A stretch of 64,000 nt of DNA from Pyrinomonadaceae bacterium. GTDB lineage: Bacteria > Acidobacteriota > Blastocatellia > Pyrinomonadales > Pyrinomonadaceae. Both the position numbers and the translations under genes were made by a program. The stretch covers positions 1-64,000 of the forward strand of contig JAVEDP010000020.1 in NCBI GenBank assembly GCA_030841085.1. Direction: 5' to 3'. Of the stretch, positions 49,195 through 57,515 are shown one piece after another. Positions within the stretch are counted from its first letter, which is position 1; the number at the start of each line of letters is the position of its first letter. Below the pieces are notes generated by a model that was not told where the DNA came from, did no database searches, and saw only the letters and a list, made by a program, of their open reading frames with translations.

Positions 49195-49611
49195 TCATTC
49201 GACCGGCACTACAATCTCGTTTGGCCGTACCATGTTCAGCCGGCTGCGAGCAGCGACTTCTATGGTGCGCGGGTCGGTACGCAACTTCTCGATTTCCAAT
49301 CGCAGCGACTGGTTGGTGTTACGTAGTCCCTCAACATCCGTTTGCATGCGAACATATTGATCGGAAGCCAAAGACATCCTGTTACGCGTCCGCATGGTCA
49401 CGCCGACGCAAATCGCAAACGTTCCCAGGATAATCATTCCAAAGATTACCCATGCTGGTATTAATCCACCGCGACGTCGAACTTCGGCGCGAGTGCCAAT
49501 AATATCCAGAGAAATCTCTTTGACTGATGCCAACGGAGAAGCTACTCGAGGCGCAACGCGCTGCGCCCGAATCCGTTCATCCACCCAATAAGTATCTATG
49601 ACCCTGCTCAA
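49195..49611 (-). CDS. FtsB/FtsL/DivIC-like septum protein
   Basis: The 138-aa bitopic protein has one membrane segment (AWVIFGMIILGTFAICVGV, residues about 53-71) followed by a coiled coil and the DivIC-like LRTDPRTIEVAARSRLNMV. The start is TTG at 49611, preceded by GGAGG with six bases between. Members connect FtsQ to FtsW/FtsI in the divisome; here the gene is not near other fts or mur genes. It overlaps the end of the phosphohexomutase gene by 35 bases. Confidence 0.8.
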   Translation of the reverse strand: MSRVIDTYWVDERIRAQRVAPRVASPLASVKEISLDIIGTRAEVRRRGGLIPAWVIFGMIILGTFAICVGVTMRTRNRMSLASDQYVRMQTDVEGLRNTNQSLRLEIEKLRTDPRTIEVAARSRLNMVRPNEIVVPVE

Positions 49612-50977
49612 GGAGCACCTCCACGTCTTTTGCTGATTCTGATTCCGCGTAAATACGAACTACCGGCTCAGTTCCTGACGGACGCATTAAGAGCCAGGAG
49701 CCGTCGGCAAAAAGGAACTTCACACCATCAAGGCGATTAGTGCGGTCAACGCGACGGCCGCCAATCTCTTTTGGATCCTGTTTAAGTTTGTCGGGCAGCA
49801 CTTTCATTATTTCCGGAGTCAGGCGAATTCCCGTGCGACCGGAATAAAGCTTACCAACCCGCGCGTACAACTCATTCAACTGCTCCGTCAAACTCGTGCC
49901 GCGCGCCGCAACTGCCTCCGCTGCGAGCAGACACGCAAGGATGCCATCTTTCTCCGGATAGTGACCTTGGATTGACAGTCCCGCCGACTCTTCACCACCG
50001 ATGACAATCTTGTTTTCATTGATCAACTCTCCGATATATTTGAAACCGACAGGCGTTTCGTAAATCGGCAAACCACGTGCTTCCGCAACGCGATCGACCA
50101 GATGCGAAGTTGCAACGGAGCGGGCAGCGCCCCCACTCCATTGTCTTGACTCCACCAAATAATCGAAGAGAAGAGCAATCAATTGATTGGGGGAGATAAA
50201 GGAACCGTTTGCGTCGATGACACCGAAACGATCGGCATCCCCGTCTGTTGCCAGACCGAGCACGCATTTCTTAGACAAGACCAGTTCGCGCAATTCGCTT
50301 AAGTGACTTTCTTCCGGCTCTGGAGCTCTGCCTCCGAAAAGGACGTCGCGCCAATCATGAATCGTTTCTACTTCCAGGCCATGCATCCTTAACGCTTCAT
50401 CAAGATAACCGCGGCCTGTGCCCCAAAGTGGATCGTAGGCGTAGCGACCGCCCGCGCCTTTGATTACGTCAAACTTAATCTTTGTACTCAGATCAGCTAG
50501 ATAATCGGGGCGTGCGGAAAACGTTTGCAGCGATGACTTGTCGGATTGAGTTTTGCTTTGGCTCCGCTCCACGTCCTTGATGAGTTGTTCGACGTTGCGT
50601 GTGACTTCCGGCAGAGCAGGAGCACCATCTGCGGTGGACAGCTTCATGCCGTTGTATTCGGGTGGATTGTGCGAAGCGGTAAAATTGATTCCGCAGACAG
50701 CTTTGCGCGTGCGGATGGCGTGCGAAAGAGTGGGAGTCGGTACCGGGCCGTCACAGAGCAGCACTTGAAAATCGTTGGCGGTTACGATGTCGGCGCATTC
50801 ACGAGCGAACTGTTCCCCAAGAAAACGAGTGTCATAGCCCACCACCATCATGTCATTCGCGGCTCTCTTGGAACCAAAGTGGGAGCAAATCGCTCCGGTC
50901 ACGGATCGCACACCGGCGAATGTGAATTCGTCAGCAATTACAGCTCGCCATCCGGAGGTTCCAAACTGAATAGCCAT
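49577..50977 (-). CDS. Phosphoglucomutase/phosphomannomutase family protein
   Basis: The 466-aa alpha-D-phosphohexomutase has four domain signatures: IQFGTSGWRAVI, the phosphoserine loop FTASHNPPEYNG, the metal-binding TDGDADRFGVID, the sugar-binding GGEESAGL, and a C-terminal phosphate loop RPSGTEPVVRIY. It interconverts hexose 1- and 6-phosphates; glucose versus mannose versus glucosamine cannot be told. ATG 50977 begins the conserved part. No good ribosome site was seen before it. Confidence 0.93.
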   Translation of the reverse strand: MAIQFGTSGWRAVIADEFTFAGVRSVTGAICSHFGSKRAANDMMVVGYDTRFLGEQFARECADIVTANDFQVLLCDGPVPTPTLSHAIRTRKAVCGINFTASHNPPEYNGMKLSTADGAPALPEVTRNVEQLIKDVERSQSKTQSDKSSLQTFSARPDYLADLSTKIKFDVIKGAGGRYAYDPLWGTGRGYLDEALRMHGLEVETIHDWRDVLFGGRAPEPEESHLSELRELVLSKKCVLGLATDGDADRFGVIDANGSFISPNQLIALLFDYLVESRQWSGGAARSVATSHLVDRVAEARGLPIYETPVGFKYIGELINENKIVIGGEESAGLSIQGHYPEKDGILACLLAAEAVAARGTSLTEQLNELYARVGKLYSGRTGIRLTPEIMKVLPDKLKQDPKEIGGRRVDRTNRLDGVKFLFADGSWLLMRPSGTEPVVRIYAESESAKDVEVLLEQGHRYLLGG

Positions 50978-51286
50978 GTTATTTTTAAGAGTCTGCTTAA
51001 CTAGACTGAATCGTCTATGCACAAGATAGCGGGTGTTTTCGCTATGTTTCCACAACAGGCTGCGCTAAAAACTTCGTTCAATCCGTTGCCAGTCAACGGT
51101 TTAGGGTCAAGGTTGGCGGAATGTAGCACCGGTGCTTAAGGGTGTAAAGCAATTTCTTTGTAACGGTTTCGTAACGTAAGTTCAACGGTTACATGAAGTA
51201 AGAGCGCTTAATGGACCAAAAGGGCGAACGGCTGGCGAACACAATTCGGGGCCGGTTCGAGAGGCCCGTGCGTGCGTTTAAAATTG

Positions 51287-51316
51287 TTGACACTCTTGGC
51301 TTGGCGCGACTAGACT
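51287..51316 (+). promoter_or_regulatory. Candidate promoter for the sigma54 activator gene
   Basis: TTGACA (51287-51292), an 18-base spacer and TAGACT (51311-51316). The remainder of the 50978-51504 gap contains GTAACGG/GTAACG/CGGTTAC repeats near 51160-51193 that may be binding sites, and no gene. Confidence 0.5.
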
Positions 51317-51504
51317 CCAAGGCGAAACCCGTCCCAGTTTGAACACGGGTAACCTGACAGCGCCTTCGCGACCTTGCCCTCAAAATTGATTCCGCTCAGC
51401 TTTTTCTGAAATGGCTTCGCTGTAATTTGCCGAAGCATCGTGTGAGAGTTCGATTACACCACCAGGATTGCGCCAACGCTTTGACCAACAGCAATCAATT
51501 ACCG

Positions 51505-52980
51505 ATGAGTTCAATTCTGCGGGCTTTGTGCCAGGGGGCCGAGTCTGGTCCGGAGCTTCTCTATGAAGTAATGCTCAAGCTCAGTCTGGTAGTGGAAGCG
51601 ACCGCCCCTATGTATGGTCTTTCGATTTGGAGTTTCGGTCCCGGCTCGACGCCCCACCTTCAATGGGTCGAAGGCTTGCAGGAGACAGAAATCTCTCTGG
51701 CCGAGGCGGATTTGATGAAAGTGTTGACAGGGAATGCCGACTGGCCCAAGGTCAAAGCTGGTGACACCTGCGTGTGGTTTGTTTTGAGTAGCTCGCAATC
51801 ACAGCGCGAGGGCGCAGCTTTATATGGTCAGTGCGTGCGTCCAATCTCCGCCGTTCAGGCAAGAGATCTTGGCGGCATCATTGATGCGACGCGCCTGGCC
51901 CATTCTCACGTGGCGTTGCATCGGCCAACTCGCGCGCAGAAGGTCGCAGAGGAAAAAGATGACAAAGCCATACTGCCGGGGATGATTTTTGCGAGCCGCG
52001 CGATGGACGAGGTCGCTCGGGTTGTGGCCCGGATCAAAGATTCAAATTCGACAGTTCTAATCACAGGTGAGTCAGGCACGGGCAAAGAACTGGTGGCTCA
52101 CGCGATTCACAGGCTGAGCAAGCGCACAGACAAAGCGTTCATTCCATTCAACTGTTCGGCGGCGCCGCCCGATTTGATCGAGAGCATGCTGTTCGGCCAT
52201 CGTCGCGGAAGTTTTACCGGCGCGCTTAGAGACAGTGAAGGATTAGTTCGCGCGGCCGAGAATGGAACGTTATTCCTGGATGAAATTGGGGATCTGCCAC
52301 TTGCGTTGCAACCAAAACTGCTGCGGTTCCTGCAGGAAGGCGAAATCCATCCGCTCGGCGAACAGTCTCCACGTAAAGTAAACGTCCGTGTCATTGCCGC
52401 CACCCATAAAGATCTTGAGCAGTTGGTGCGTGAGCGACTGTTCCGAGAAGATCTTTATTACCGCGTCGCCGCGCTTACCGTGAAGGTTCCGCCGCTCAGG
52501 GAACGTCCTGAAGATGTGTCCGCGCTCATTTCGCATTACCTCTCCCATTTCGCGCGCCGAAACGATCGCGCGGTTGCGGGCATTACCTGGGACGCCGTTC
52601 GGATTTTGGAAGCGTACCCGTGGCCGGGCAACGTTCGAGAATTGGCGGGCGAAATTGAACGACTGGTCTTGTACGCTGAAGAAGACGAATACATAAAGCC
52701 GAACAATCTTAGCCAGCACATCTGGCCGGCTCAGTTTCATGATAAAGACGGAAAACAATCTCCGGAACGGCTTGAGGAATTGTTAGAAGAATACGAGCGG
52801 CGCGTCATAACTGAAACACTCAAGCGCAACCACTGCAACGTGGCCCGAACCAGCGAAGCGTTAGGTCTCGGCTCGCGGCAAACGCTTTACAAGAAGTTGA
52901 AGCGGCTTGCTATCGACGTCACGGATTTTCTCCAGGAAGATACGGAGCCGGGCCTGCAGTTTCGCGCCGAACGCAACTAG
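51505..52980 (+). CDS. Sigma54-dependent Fis-family transcriptional activator
   Basis: The 491-aa protein has an unassigned N-terminal sensor region (about residues 1-150), a AAA+ domain and a Fis-type HTH. The Walker A GESGTGKE lies at about 188-195 and Walker B GTLFLDEIGD follows. The sigma54-contacting loop reads GSFTGA at 235-240, where GAFTGA is usual. The HTH is in RNHCNVARTSEALGLGSRQT. There is no receiver domain, so control is by an unknown ligand or partner. It lies directly upstream of the Tad locus, whose first gene has a sigma54-like promoter. ATG 51505 is the only good start inside the frame. Confidence 0.9.
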   Translation: MSSILRALCQGAESGPELLYEVMLKLSLVVEATAPMYGLSIWSFGPGSTPHLQWVEGLQETEISLAEADLMKVLTGNADWPKVKAGDTCVWFVLSSSQSQREGAALYGQCVRPISAVQARDLGGIIDATRLAHSHVALHRPTRAQKVAEEKDDKAILPGMIFASRAMDEVARVVARIKDSNSTVLITGESGTGKELVAHAIHRLSKRTDKAFIPFNCSAAPPDLIESMLFGHRRGSFTGALRDSEGLVRAAENGTLFLDEIGDLPLALQPKLLRFLQEGEIHPLGEQSPRKVNVRVIAATHKDLEQLVRERLFREDLYYRVAALTVKVPPLRERPEDVSALISHYLSHFARRNDRAVAGITWDAVRILEAYPWPGNVRELAGEIERLVLYAEEDEYIKPNNLSQHIWPAQFHDKDGKQSPERLEELLEEYERRVITETLKRNHCNVARTSEALGLGSRQTLYKKLKRLAIDVTDFLQEDTEPGLQFRAERN

Positions 52981-53004
52981 CCGAACACTACTTAAACTCT
53001 AACA

Positions 53005-53040
53005 AGCACTCGAGAGCAATCTCGGGTGCTTTTCTTTTTT
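53005..53040 (+). terminator. Intrinsic terminator after the sigma54 activator gene
   Basis: AGCACTCGAGA pairs with TCTCGGGTGCT around GCAA, followed by TTTTCTTTTTT. It separates the activator gene from the Tad operon. Confidence 0.9.
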
Positions 53041-53050
53041 GACAGAACCC

Positions 53051-53100
53051 TGTCGCCCGCGCGGCTGATCGCGGCCGTTGGCTGTCAACCGATGGCGACA
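53051..53100. promoter_or_regulatory. Inverted repeat, possible activator site upstream of the Tad operon
   Basis: TGTCGCC (53051-53057) and GGCGACA (53094-53100) are perfect complements about 150-200 bases before the sigma54-like promoter, where an enhancer-binding protein could sit. Functional assignment is inference. Confidence 0.35.
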
Positions 53101-53253
53101 ACTCACAAATGCTCCGCATAAACCCCTAAACCCTCCTCTTCGCAAGCGAAAGACAATCTGACAGCGGCGAGATTTCGTTAACCGCGGGCTACAAAGTTGG
53201 GCGCATATCGCTCTGAAACCTCGCAATTGCGCGCATTTCCGGATGCGGGTTAA

Positions 53254-53269
53254 TGGCACGTCGCTTGTT
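53254..53269 (+). promoter_or_regulatory. Sigma54-type promoter at the head of the Tad locus
   Basis: TGGCACG-N4-TTGTT at 53254-53269 matches the consensus TGGCACG-N4-TTGCW at all specified bases except the -12 C. The first gene of the locus starts 77 bases downstream, and the sigma54 activator gene is just upstream. Confidence 0.7.
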
Positions 53270-53345
53270 AAGTGCAAGAACGTCGCGCGCAACATTGTGT
53301 CGCGAGAGAGAAAAAAAGAAAGGCCCAACAGGCTAACGGAATCTC

Positions 53346-53597
53346 ATGAAGTCTATAACCACTAAAGAGTTCATCTCGCTGGTAGCGATTGCGATCGCCG
53401 CGCCCGTGCTAACGCTGGCAGTTCTAAATGTCAGCGTGATGCTCGCGCGCGGCAACAGTCTTTTGCTTTTGGCGCTAACTCTCTGTGGCGCTGTGGTGAG
53501 TGGAATAAATGGCTTTGGCCGCCGCACGGTCAACGCCGCTTCCGCATCGCGCAGCAGCCGCGAGGGGCCACATTCAACAGTGGCCCTTCCGTCATGA
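53346..53597 (+). CDS. Small membrane protein, first gene of the Tad locus
   Basis: The 83-aa product has two hydrophobic stretches (LVAIAIAAPVLTLAVLNVSVM and LLLLALTLCGAVVSGI) followed by a polar tail. It has no motif I recognise. It begins 77 bases after the sigma54-like promoter and is followed by the Flp genes, so it is likely part of the pilus operon, perhaps an accessory membrane factor. Confidence 0.6.
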   Translation: MKSITTKEFISLVAIAIAAPVLTLAVLNVSVMLARGNSLLLLALTLCGAVVSGINGFGRRTVNAASASRSSREGPHSTVALPS

Positions 53598-53669
53598 GTC
53601 TTTCAGGGGCACGCACAACCAGATGAAGAAACGATCAGCAACAACCCAAACTTAAAGGAGCAAACACAA

Positions 53670-53828
53670 ATGATTAGCAAATTCTTTCGCGATGAAACCG
53701 GTCTTGAGTTGTCGGAATACGCAGTTGCCGCAGCCTTGGTTGCGATCGCAGTGGTCGGTGCTTTCACCGCCCTCGGCACCGCCATCAGCGGAAAAATCAC
53801 CACGCTTGGAACCACGATTTCCAAGTAG
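53670..53828 (+). CDS. flp: Flp-type prepilin 1
   Basis: The 52-aa prepilin has the short leader MISKFFRDETG and the Flp cleavage motif G/LELSEY, with Glu at +5 and Tyr at +6, then a hydrophobic helix (AVAAALVAIAVVGAFTALG). CpaA (54323) would cut after the Gly. AAAGGAG lies about 10 bases before the ATG. It is first of three tandem paralogues and its transcript is followed by a strong stem-loop. Confidence 0.93.
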   Translation: MISKFFRDETGLELSEYAVAAALVAIAVVGAFTALGTAISGKITTLGTTISK

Positions 53829-53846
53829 TTGTGACAACGAGCTGGA

Positions 53847-53892
53847 CCAGCGCGTTCTTATCGAATCATGAACTTCGTAAGAACGCGCCTGG
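53847..53892 (+). other. Stem-loop between flp1 and flp2
   Basis: CCAGCGCGTTCTTA pairs with TAAGAACGCGCCTGG, with one bulged C, around a 17-base loop. There is no U-run. It may stabilise the flp1 mRNA end or give partial termination so that the major pilin is made in excess. Confidence 0.7.
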
Positions 53893-53943
53893 CCCCGTCC
53901 AATTCAAAATTTTGAAATCATTTCTACGATAGAGGTGAAGACG

Positions 53944-54099
53944 ATGAAAAAGTTCCTTCTTGATGAAACAGGTCTTGAACTTTCGGAGTACGCAGTCGCG
54001 GCGGCGCTGGTCGCTATCGCGGTCGTGGGCGCTTTTACAGCTTTGGGCACTGCCATCGGTGACAAGATCACTTCGTTGGGCACGACGATCTCCAAATAG
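53944..54099 (+). CDS. flp: Flp-type prepilin 2
   Basis: The 51-aa prepilin is nearly identical in the mature part to prepilin 1, differing mainly in the leader (MKKFLLDETG) and a few C-terminal residues (GDKITSLGTT). The cleavage motif G/LELSEY is conserved. GAGGTGAAG precedes the start. Confidence 0.93.
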   Translation: MKKFLLDETGLELSEYAVAAALVAIAVVGAFTALGTAIGDKITSLGTTISK

Positions 54100-54120
54100 C
54101 ATTAGCAAAGGCAGAACGAC

Positions 54121-54276
54121 ATGAAGAATTTTCTGCTAAATGAGACTGGTCTCGAACTTTCCGAGTATGCCGTAGCCGCAGCGCTGGTTGCCATCGCGGT
54201 GGCGGGTTCATTTTCAGCACTCGGCAATGCGATCGGCGTCAGGCTCAACGAACTTGTGGCGCGGGTCGGCGGCTAG
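54121..54276 (+). CDS. flp: Flp-type prepilin 3 (divergent)
   Basis: The 51-aa prepilin keeps G/LELSEYAVAAALVAIAVAG but its C-terminus differs clearly (RLNELVARVGG) from the other two, so it may be a minor pilin. It follows prepilin 2 after 21 bases. Confidence 0.9.
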   Translation: MKNFLLNETGLELSEYAVAAALVAIAVAGSFSALGNAIGVRLNELVARVGG

Positions 54277-54322
54277 CTCGCACGTCAACGCTTTCGAATT
54301 TCAACCGTCGGCAATAACCGAA

Positions 54323-54844
54323 ATGTCTCAAGCAATCGTAAACATTGGACTGTTGGTGCCGTTGGCAATCGTCATCGGTTATTACGACGTTCGCTATCGT
54401 CGAATTCCGAATGCGTTTGTGCTGGCGGCACTCGCCGGCGGTCTGGCACTAAACGGAATTTTTGGCGGACTACCAGGGGTCGCAACAAGCATGGGCGGTT
54501 GCGCTCTGGCATTCGTTCTCATGTTCATACTTCATATCTTCGGCGCGATGGGCGCGGGCGATGTGAAACTCTTTGCAGCAATCGGCGCGGTAACCGGCGC
54601 GCAACTTGTAGTTCCAACTTTCCTGGTCGTTGTTCTTACCGGCGGTTTGTTGGCGGTAGTTTCAATCATACGCGCCGGTACCGTCGTCACGACGCTGCAC
54701 CGCGTCTTGCAAATATTAGTTGGCTTATTACCCGGCTGGCAGATGCCCAAGTTCGCGGTGCCGGCTGATCGCACTCATACCATTCCCTACGGCGTCGCTA
54801 TCACCATGGGCAGCATCATCTCCATCGCTATCTTTCGAGCTTGA
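54323..54844 (+). CDS. cpaA: Prepilin peptidase of the CpaA/TadV family
   Basis: The 173-aa inner-membrane aspartyl protease has several membrane helices. The two catalytic Asp are in GYYDVRYRRIPN and GAMGAGDVKLFA (GxGD). It is the short form without the N-terminal methylase domain, typical of Tad loci. It matures the Flp prepilins. ATG 54323; the frame upstream overlaps flp3. Confidence 0.93.
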   Translation: MSQAIVNIGLLVPLAIVIGYYDVRYRRIPNAFVLAALAGGLALNGIFGGLPGVATSMGGCALAFVLMFILHIFGAMGAGDVKLFAAIGAVTGAQLVVPTFLVVVLTGGLLAVVSIIRAGTVVTTLHRVLQILVGLLPGWQMPKFAVPADRTHTIPYGVAITMGSIISIAIFRA

Positions 54845-54894
54845 AAATCCAGGGTCGTACTTTGCGACCAGCTGAACCACACGGAGAGTTAACT

Positions 54895-55794
54895 ATGCGC
54901 AACAAACGCTTTTTCATCGTTTTAGTCGGAGCACTGCTGTTCGGATTACTGGCGGCCTTTTCGGTCAGCCGTTATTTGTCCAGCGCTCAGGCCTACACAA
55001 AAAATCTGAATCGTGTGGCAGTTGCCAAGGTGGCGATTCCCGTCGGCACGAAGATCATCCCTGAACAGGTGATGGTGGTCCAATTCCCAAAAGAATCGAC
55101 TCCTGACGGCGCCTTTGAGTCAGCCGACAAATTAACCGGACGCGTTGCGGTCACCAACATCGCTCCGCGCGAACCAATCACGGAAGCGCGCCTGGCGCCT
55201 GAAGGCACGGCCGGCGGACTTTCCGCTGTGATTCCGGAAGGCTATCGCGCGATGACGGTCAAGGTTGATGACGTTGTTGGAATTTCCGGTTTCATCATGC
55301 CCGGCACGCTGGTGGACGTGGTCGTTGTTATTGACCCGGCTGAAAAGGTCGGCATGCAGGATCCGATTTCAAAAATTGTACTCCAGAACATCAAGGTACT
55401 TGCCAACGGCCAGAACATCGACAAGCCCGAGGACCAGCGCGAAGCAAACAGTGTTAAGGCCGTGACGCTGCTGGTGCTGCCCGAGCAGGCGGAGAAACTG
55501 GCACTAGCGGCTAGCGAAGGTCACCTGCAACTCGTCATGCGCAATTCAGTGGACCAGGGTGATGAGCAAACAACAGGCATTAATAAACGCGGACTGTTGG
55601 GCGGCGACCACGCTGCACCTGTGCCTGACCCCGGATCGCTAAAGAGTGAACAGGTTAAGCCGGCCACTCAACCGACAGTGCACCACGTTCGGGCCGAGGT
55701 GAAGCCCGCCGCGACATCACCCAGCCCAGCACCTCCGCGCGCGTCGGTCGAGATGATCGAGGGCGCAAAAAAACGGAACGTGGATTTTCCTTGA
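54895..55794 (+). CDS. cpaB: Flp pilus assembly protein CpaB/RcpC
   Basis: The 299-aa protein has an N-terminal membrane anchor (FFIVLVGALLFGLLAAFSV), a SAF-like domain (VAKVAIPVGTKI, APREPITEARLAPEG) and a RcpC/CpaB domain, then a Pro-rich tail. It probably stabilises the secretin pore in the periplasm. ATG 54895 is preceded by GGAGAG. Confidence 0.92.
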   Translation: MRNKRFFIVLVGALLFGLLAAFSVSRYLSSAQAYTKNLNRVAVAKVAIPVGTKIIPEQVMVVQFPKESTPDGAFESADKLTGRVAVTNIAPREPITEARLAPEGTAGGLSAVIPEGYRAMTVKVDDVVGISGFIMPGTLVDVVVVIDPAEKVGMQDPISKIVLQNIKVLANGQNIDKPEDQREANSVKAVTLLVLPEQAEKLALAASEGHLQLVMRNSVDQGDEQTTGINKRGLLGGDHAAPVPDPGSLKSEQVKPATQPTVHHVRAEVKPAATSPSPAPPRASVEMIEGAKKRNVDFP

Positions 55795-55861
55795 AAAGAT
55801 TCGCGCGCGCTTTTTAATTCAACGCGACACAACGAGTATCGAAACCAAAGGAGCAAGAGAC

Positions 55862-57475
55862 ATGTACAGCCGTTCCCCAATCACACGCCGACCCCATTTG
55901 CTGCTGGCGTCGTTGATCATCGCAGTGACCAGCTCGTTCGCTTTCGCGGATGAGAACTCCTACAAAGCGTCTTTCAAACAAAACAAAGAAGCCGTTGCAG
56001 TCAACGTGCTGGTTGGCCAGTCGCGCGTGATCAATTTTGACAAGCCGGTCGGTCGCTTCTCGGTTTCCAATCCGGAGATAGCCGAAGCAGTGCTGGTTAC
56101 GCCCGATCAGGTTGTCGTTAACGGCAAAGCGTTTGGCCAGGTGAACTTCATTGCCTGGGAACAGTCGGGAAACGAATACCTGGTGTTCGACGTTTACGTG
56201 CGCGCCAATCTTTCGCTCATCGATTCCCAAATTCGGGCGCTGTTTCCGAAAGATGACATTCGCTTGAGCCAGGCTAATGGCTCAGTCGTGCTGTCGGGCA
56301 GCGTCGCGGATGCAAAAACCGCCGGCCAGGTGCAGAGCGTCGTTGAGGCCGCGGGCTTTAAGACCGTGAACATGCTTGCCTCGCCGGTGAAAAGCGCGAC
56401 ACAGATCCAACTTTCGGTACGCGTCGCGGAAGTTTCGCGTAATCGCATGAAAGATCTCGGCACTTCATTCACTTATCAAGGCGCGCCAAGCCACGGCGGA
56501 TATCTAAACAGCGGGCTTGGACCAAGTGGTCTATCAAGTCCGCCATCGCAACCACGTCCGCTTTGCACCGGCTGCGGCGTGATTGAAGGCGCGCTGTCGT
56601 CGCCGGCGCTCAACTTGTTGCTGATGGGCGGAAACTCGCTGGCAATGCTGCGAGCTCTAACCACCGAAGGCGCAGTTCGTGAATTAGCGGAGCCCAACAT
56701 CATTGCGATGGACGGACAGGAAGCCAGTTTTCTCGCGGGGGGCGAGTTTCCCATTCCCGTCGTCCAAAGCGATGGGACGCGCACGGGCGTGACAATCGTT
56801 TTTAAGGAATACGGTGTGCGCCTGAAATTCAAACCGACGATTATTGACGAAGATCACATCCGGCTCGAGCTGATGCCTGAAGTCTCGACTATCGATTTTT
56901 CCAACGGCGTGAAGTTCGACGGTTTCGTAATCCCTGGGCTCAGCACGCGTCGCGCTACAACTGGCGTCGAATTGCGCGATGGACAGAGTTTCGCGCTCGC
57001 CGGCTTGCTCGACAACCGCGAAATCAAAACGATGTCCGAAGTGCCGCTGCTTAGCCAGATTCCGATCCTCGGCAATCTGTTCAAATCAAAGTCATTTCAA
57101 AAGAACGAGACTGAGCTGATGTTCATCATCACGGCAAATGTCGTGAAGCCCCTCAACCGCGATGACATTCCGCAATTTCGCGGCATCGATGGTCTGAAGA
57201 AGGGCTCGCCGTTGGGCGTTGAGCCGAAAGGCGAAGGCATTCAAGGACCGACAGGTTTTTCGATCACCGGCCAGAAATCCCAAGTGACGCCAGATGCGGC
57301 TCCGAAAACTCCGGTCGCGCCTGCGACAGTTGATCCAAAAACAAAGAGCGCGACTGAAGTGAGCAGTAGTTCGGTCACAACTACTTCCGCCAATACCACG
57401 CACATCGCTGAGCAAGCAGCGCCCGTGGCCCAAGCTGCGGTTACACCCGCGCGCCCCGAACCTCTCAAGCCATAA
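55862..57475 (+). CDS. cpaC: Tad pilus secretin CpaC/RcpA
   Basis: The 537-aa outer-membrane secretin has a signal peptide, an N-terminal pilus-specific domain (VNVLVGQSRVINFDKPVGRFS), a BON-like domain, and a secretin domain (LAEPNIIAMDGQEASFLAGGEFPIPV, VPLLSQIPILGNLFKS). The C-terminal 90 residues are a low-complexity Thr/Pro/Ala extension. AAAGGAG precedes ATG 55862. Confidence 0.95.
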   Translation: MYSRSPITRRPHLLLASLIIAVTSSFAFADENSYKASFKQNKEAVAVNVLVGQSRVINFDKPVGRFSVSNPEIAEAVLVTPDQVVVNGKAFGQVNFIAWEQSGNEYLVFDVYVRANLSLIDSQIRALFPKDDIRLSQANGSVVLSGSVADAKTAGQVQSVVEAAGFKTVNMLASPVKSATQIQLSVRVAEVSRNRMKDLGTSFTYQGAPSHGGYLNSGLGPSGLSSPPSQPRPLCTGCGVIEGALSSPALNLLLMGGNSLAMLRALTTEGAVRELAEPNIIAMDGQEASFLAGGEFPIPVVQSDGTRTGVTIVFKEYGVRLKFKPTIIDEDHIRLELMPEVSTIDFSNGVKFDGFVIPGLSTRRATTGVELRDGQSFALAGLLDNREIKTMSEVPLLSQIPILGNLFKSKSFQKNETELMFIITANVVKPLNRDDIPQFRGIDGLKKGSPLGVEPKGEGIQGPTGFSITGQKSQVTPDAAPKTPVAPATVDPKTKSATEVSSSSVTTTSANTTHIAEQAAPVAQAAVTPARPEPLKP

Positions 57476-57515
57476 CCGACTGAGACCATTACGATCATTT
57501 TGGCAGGAGGGGAAA

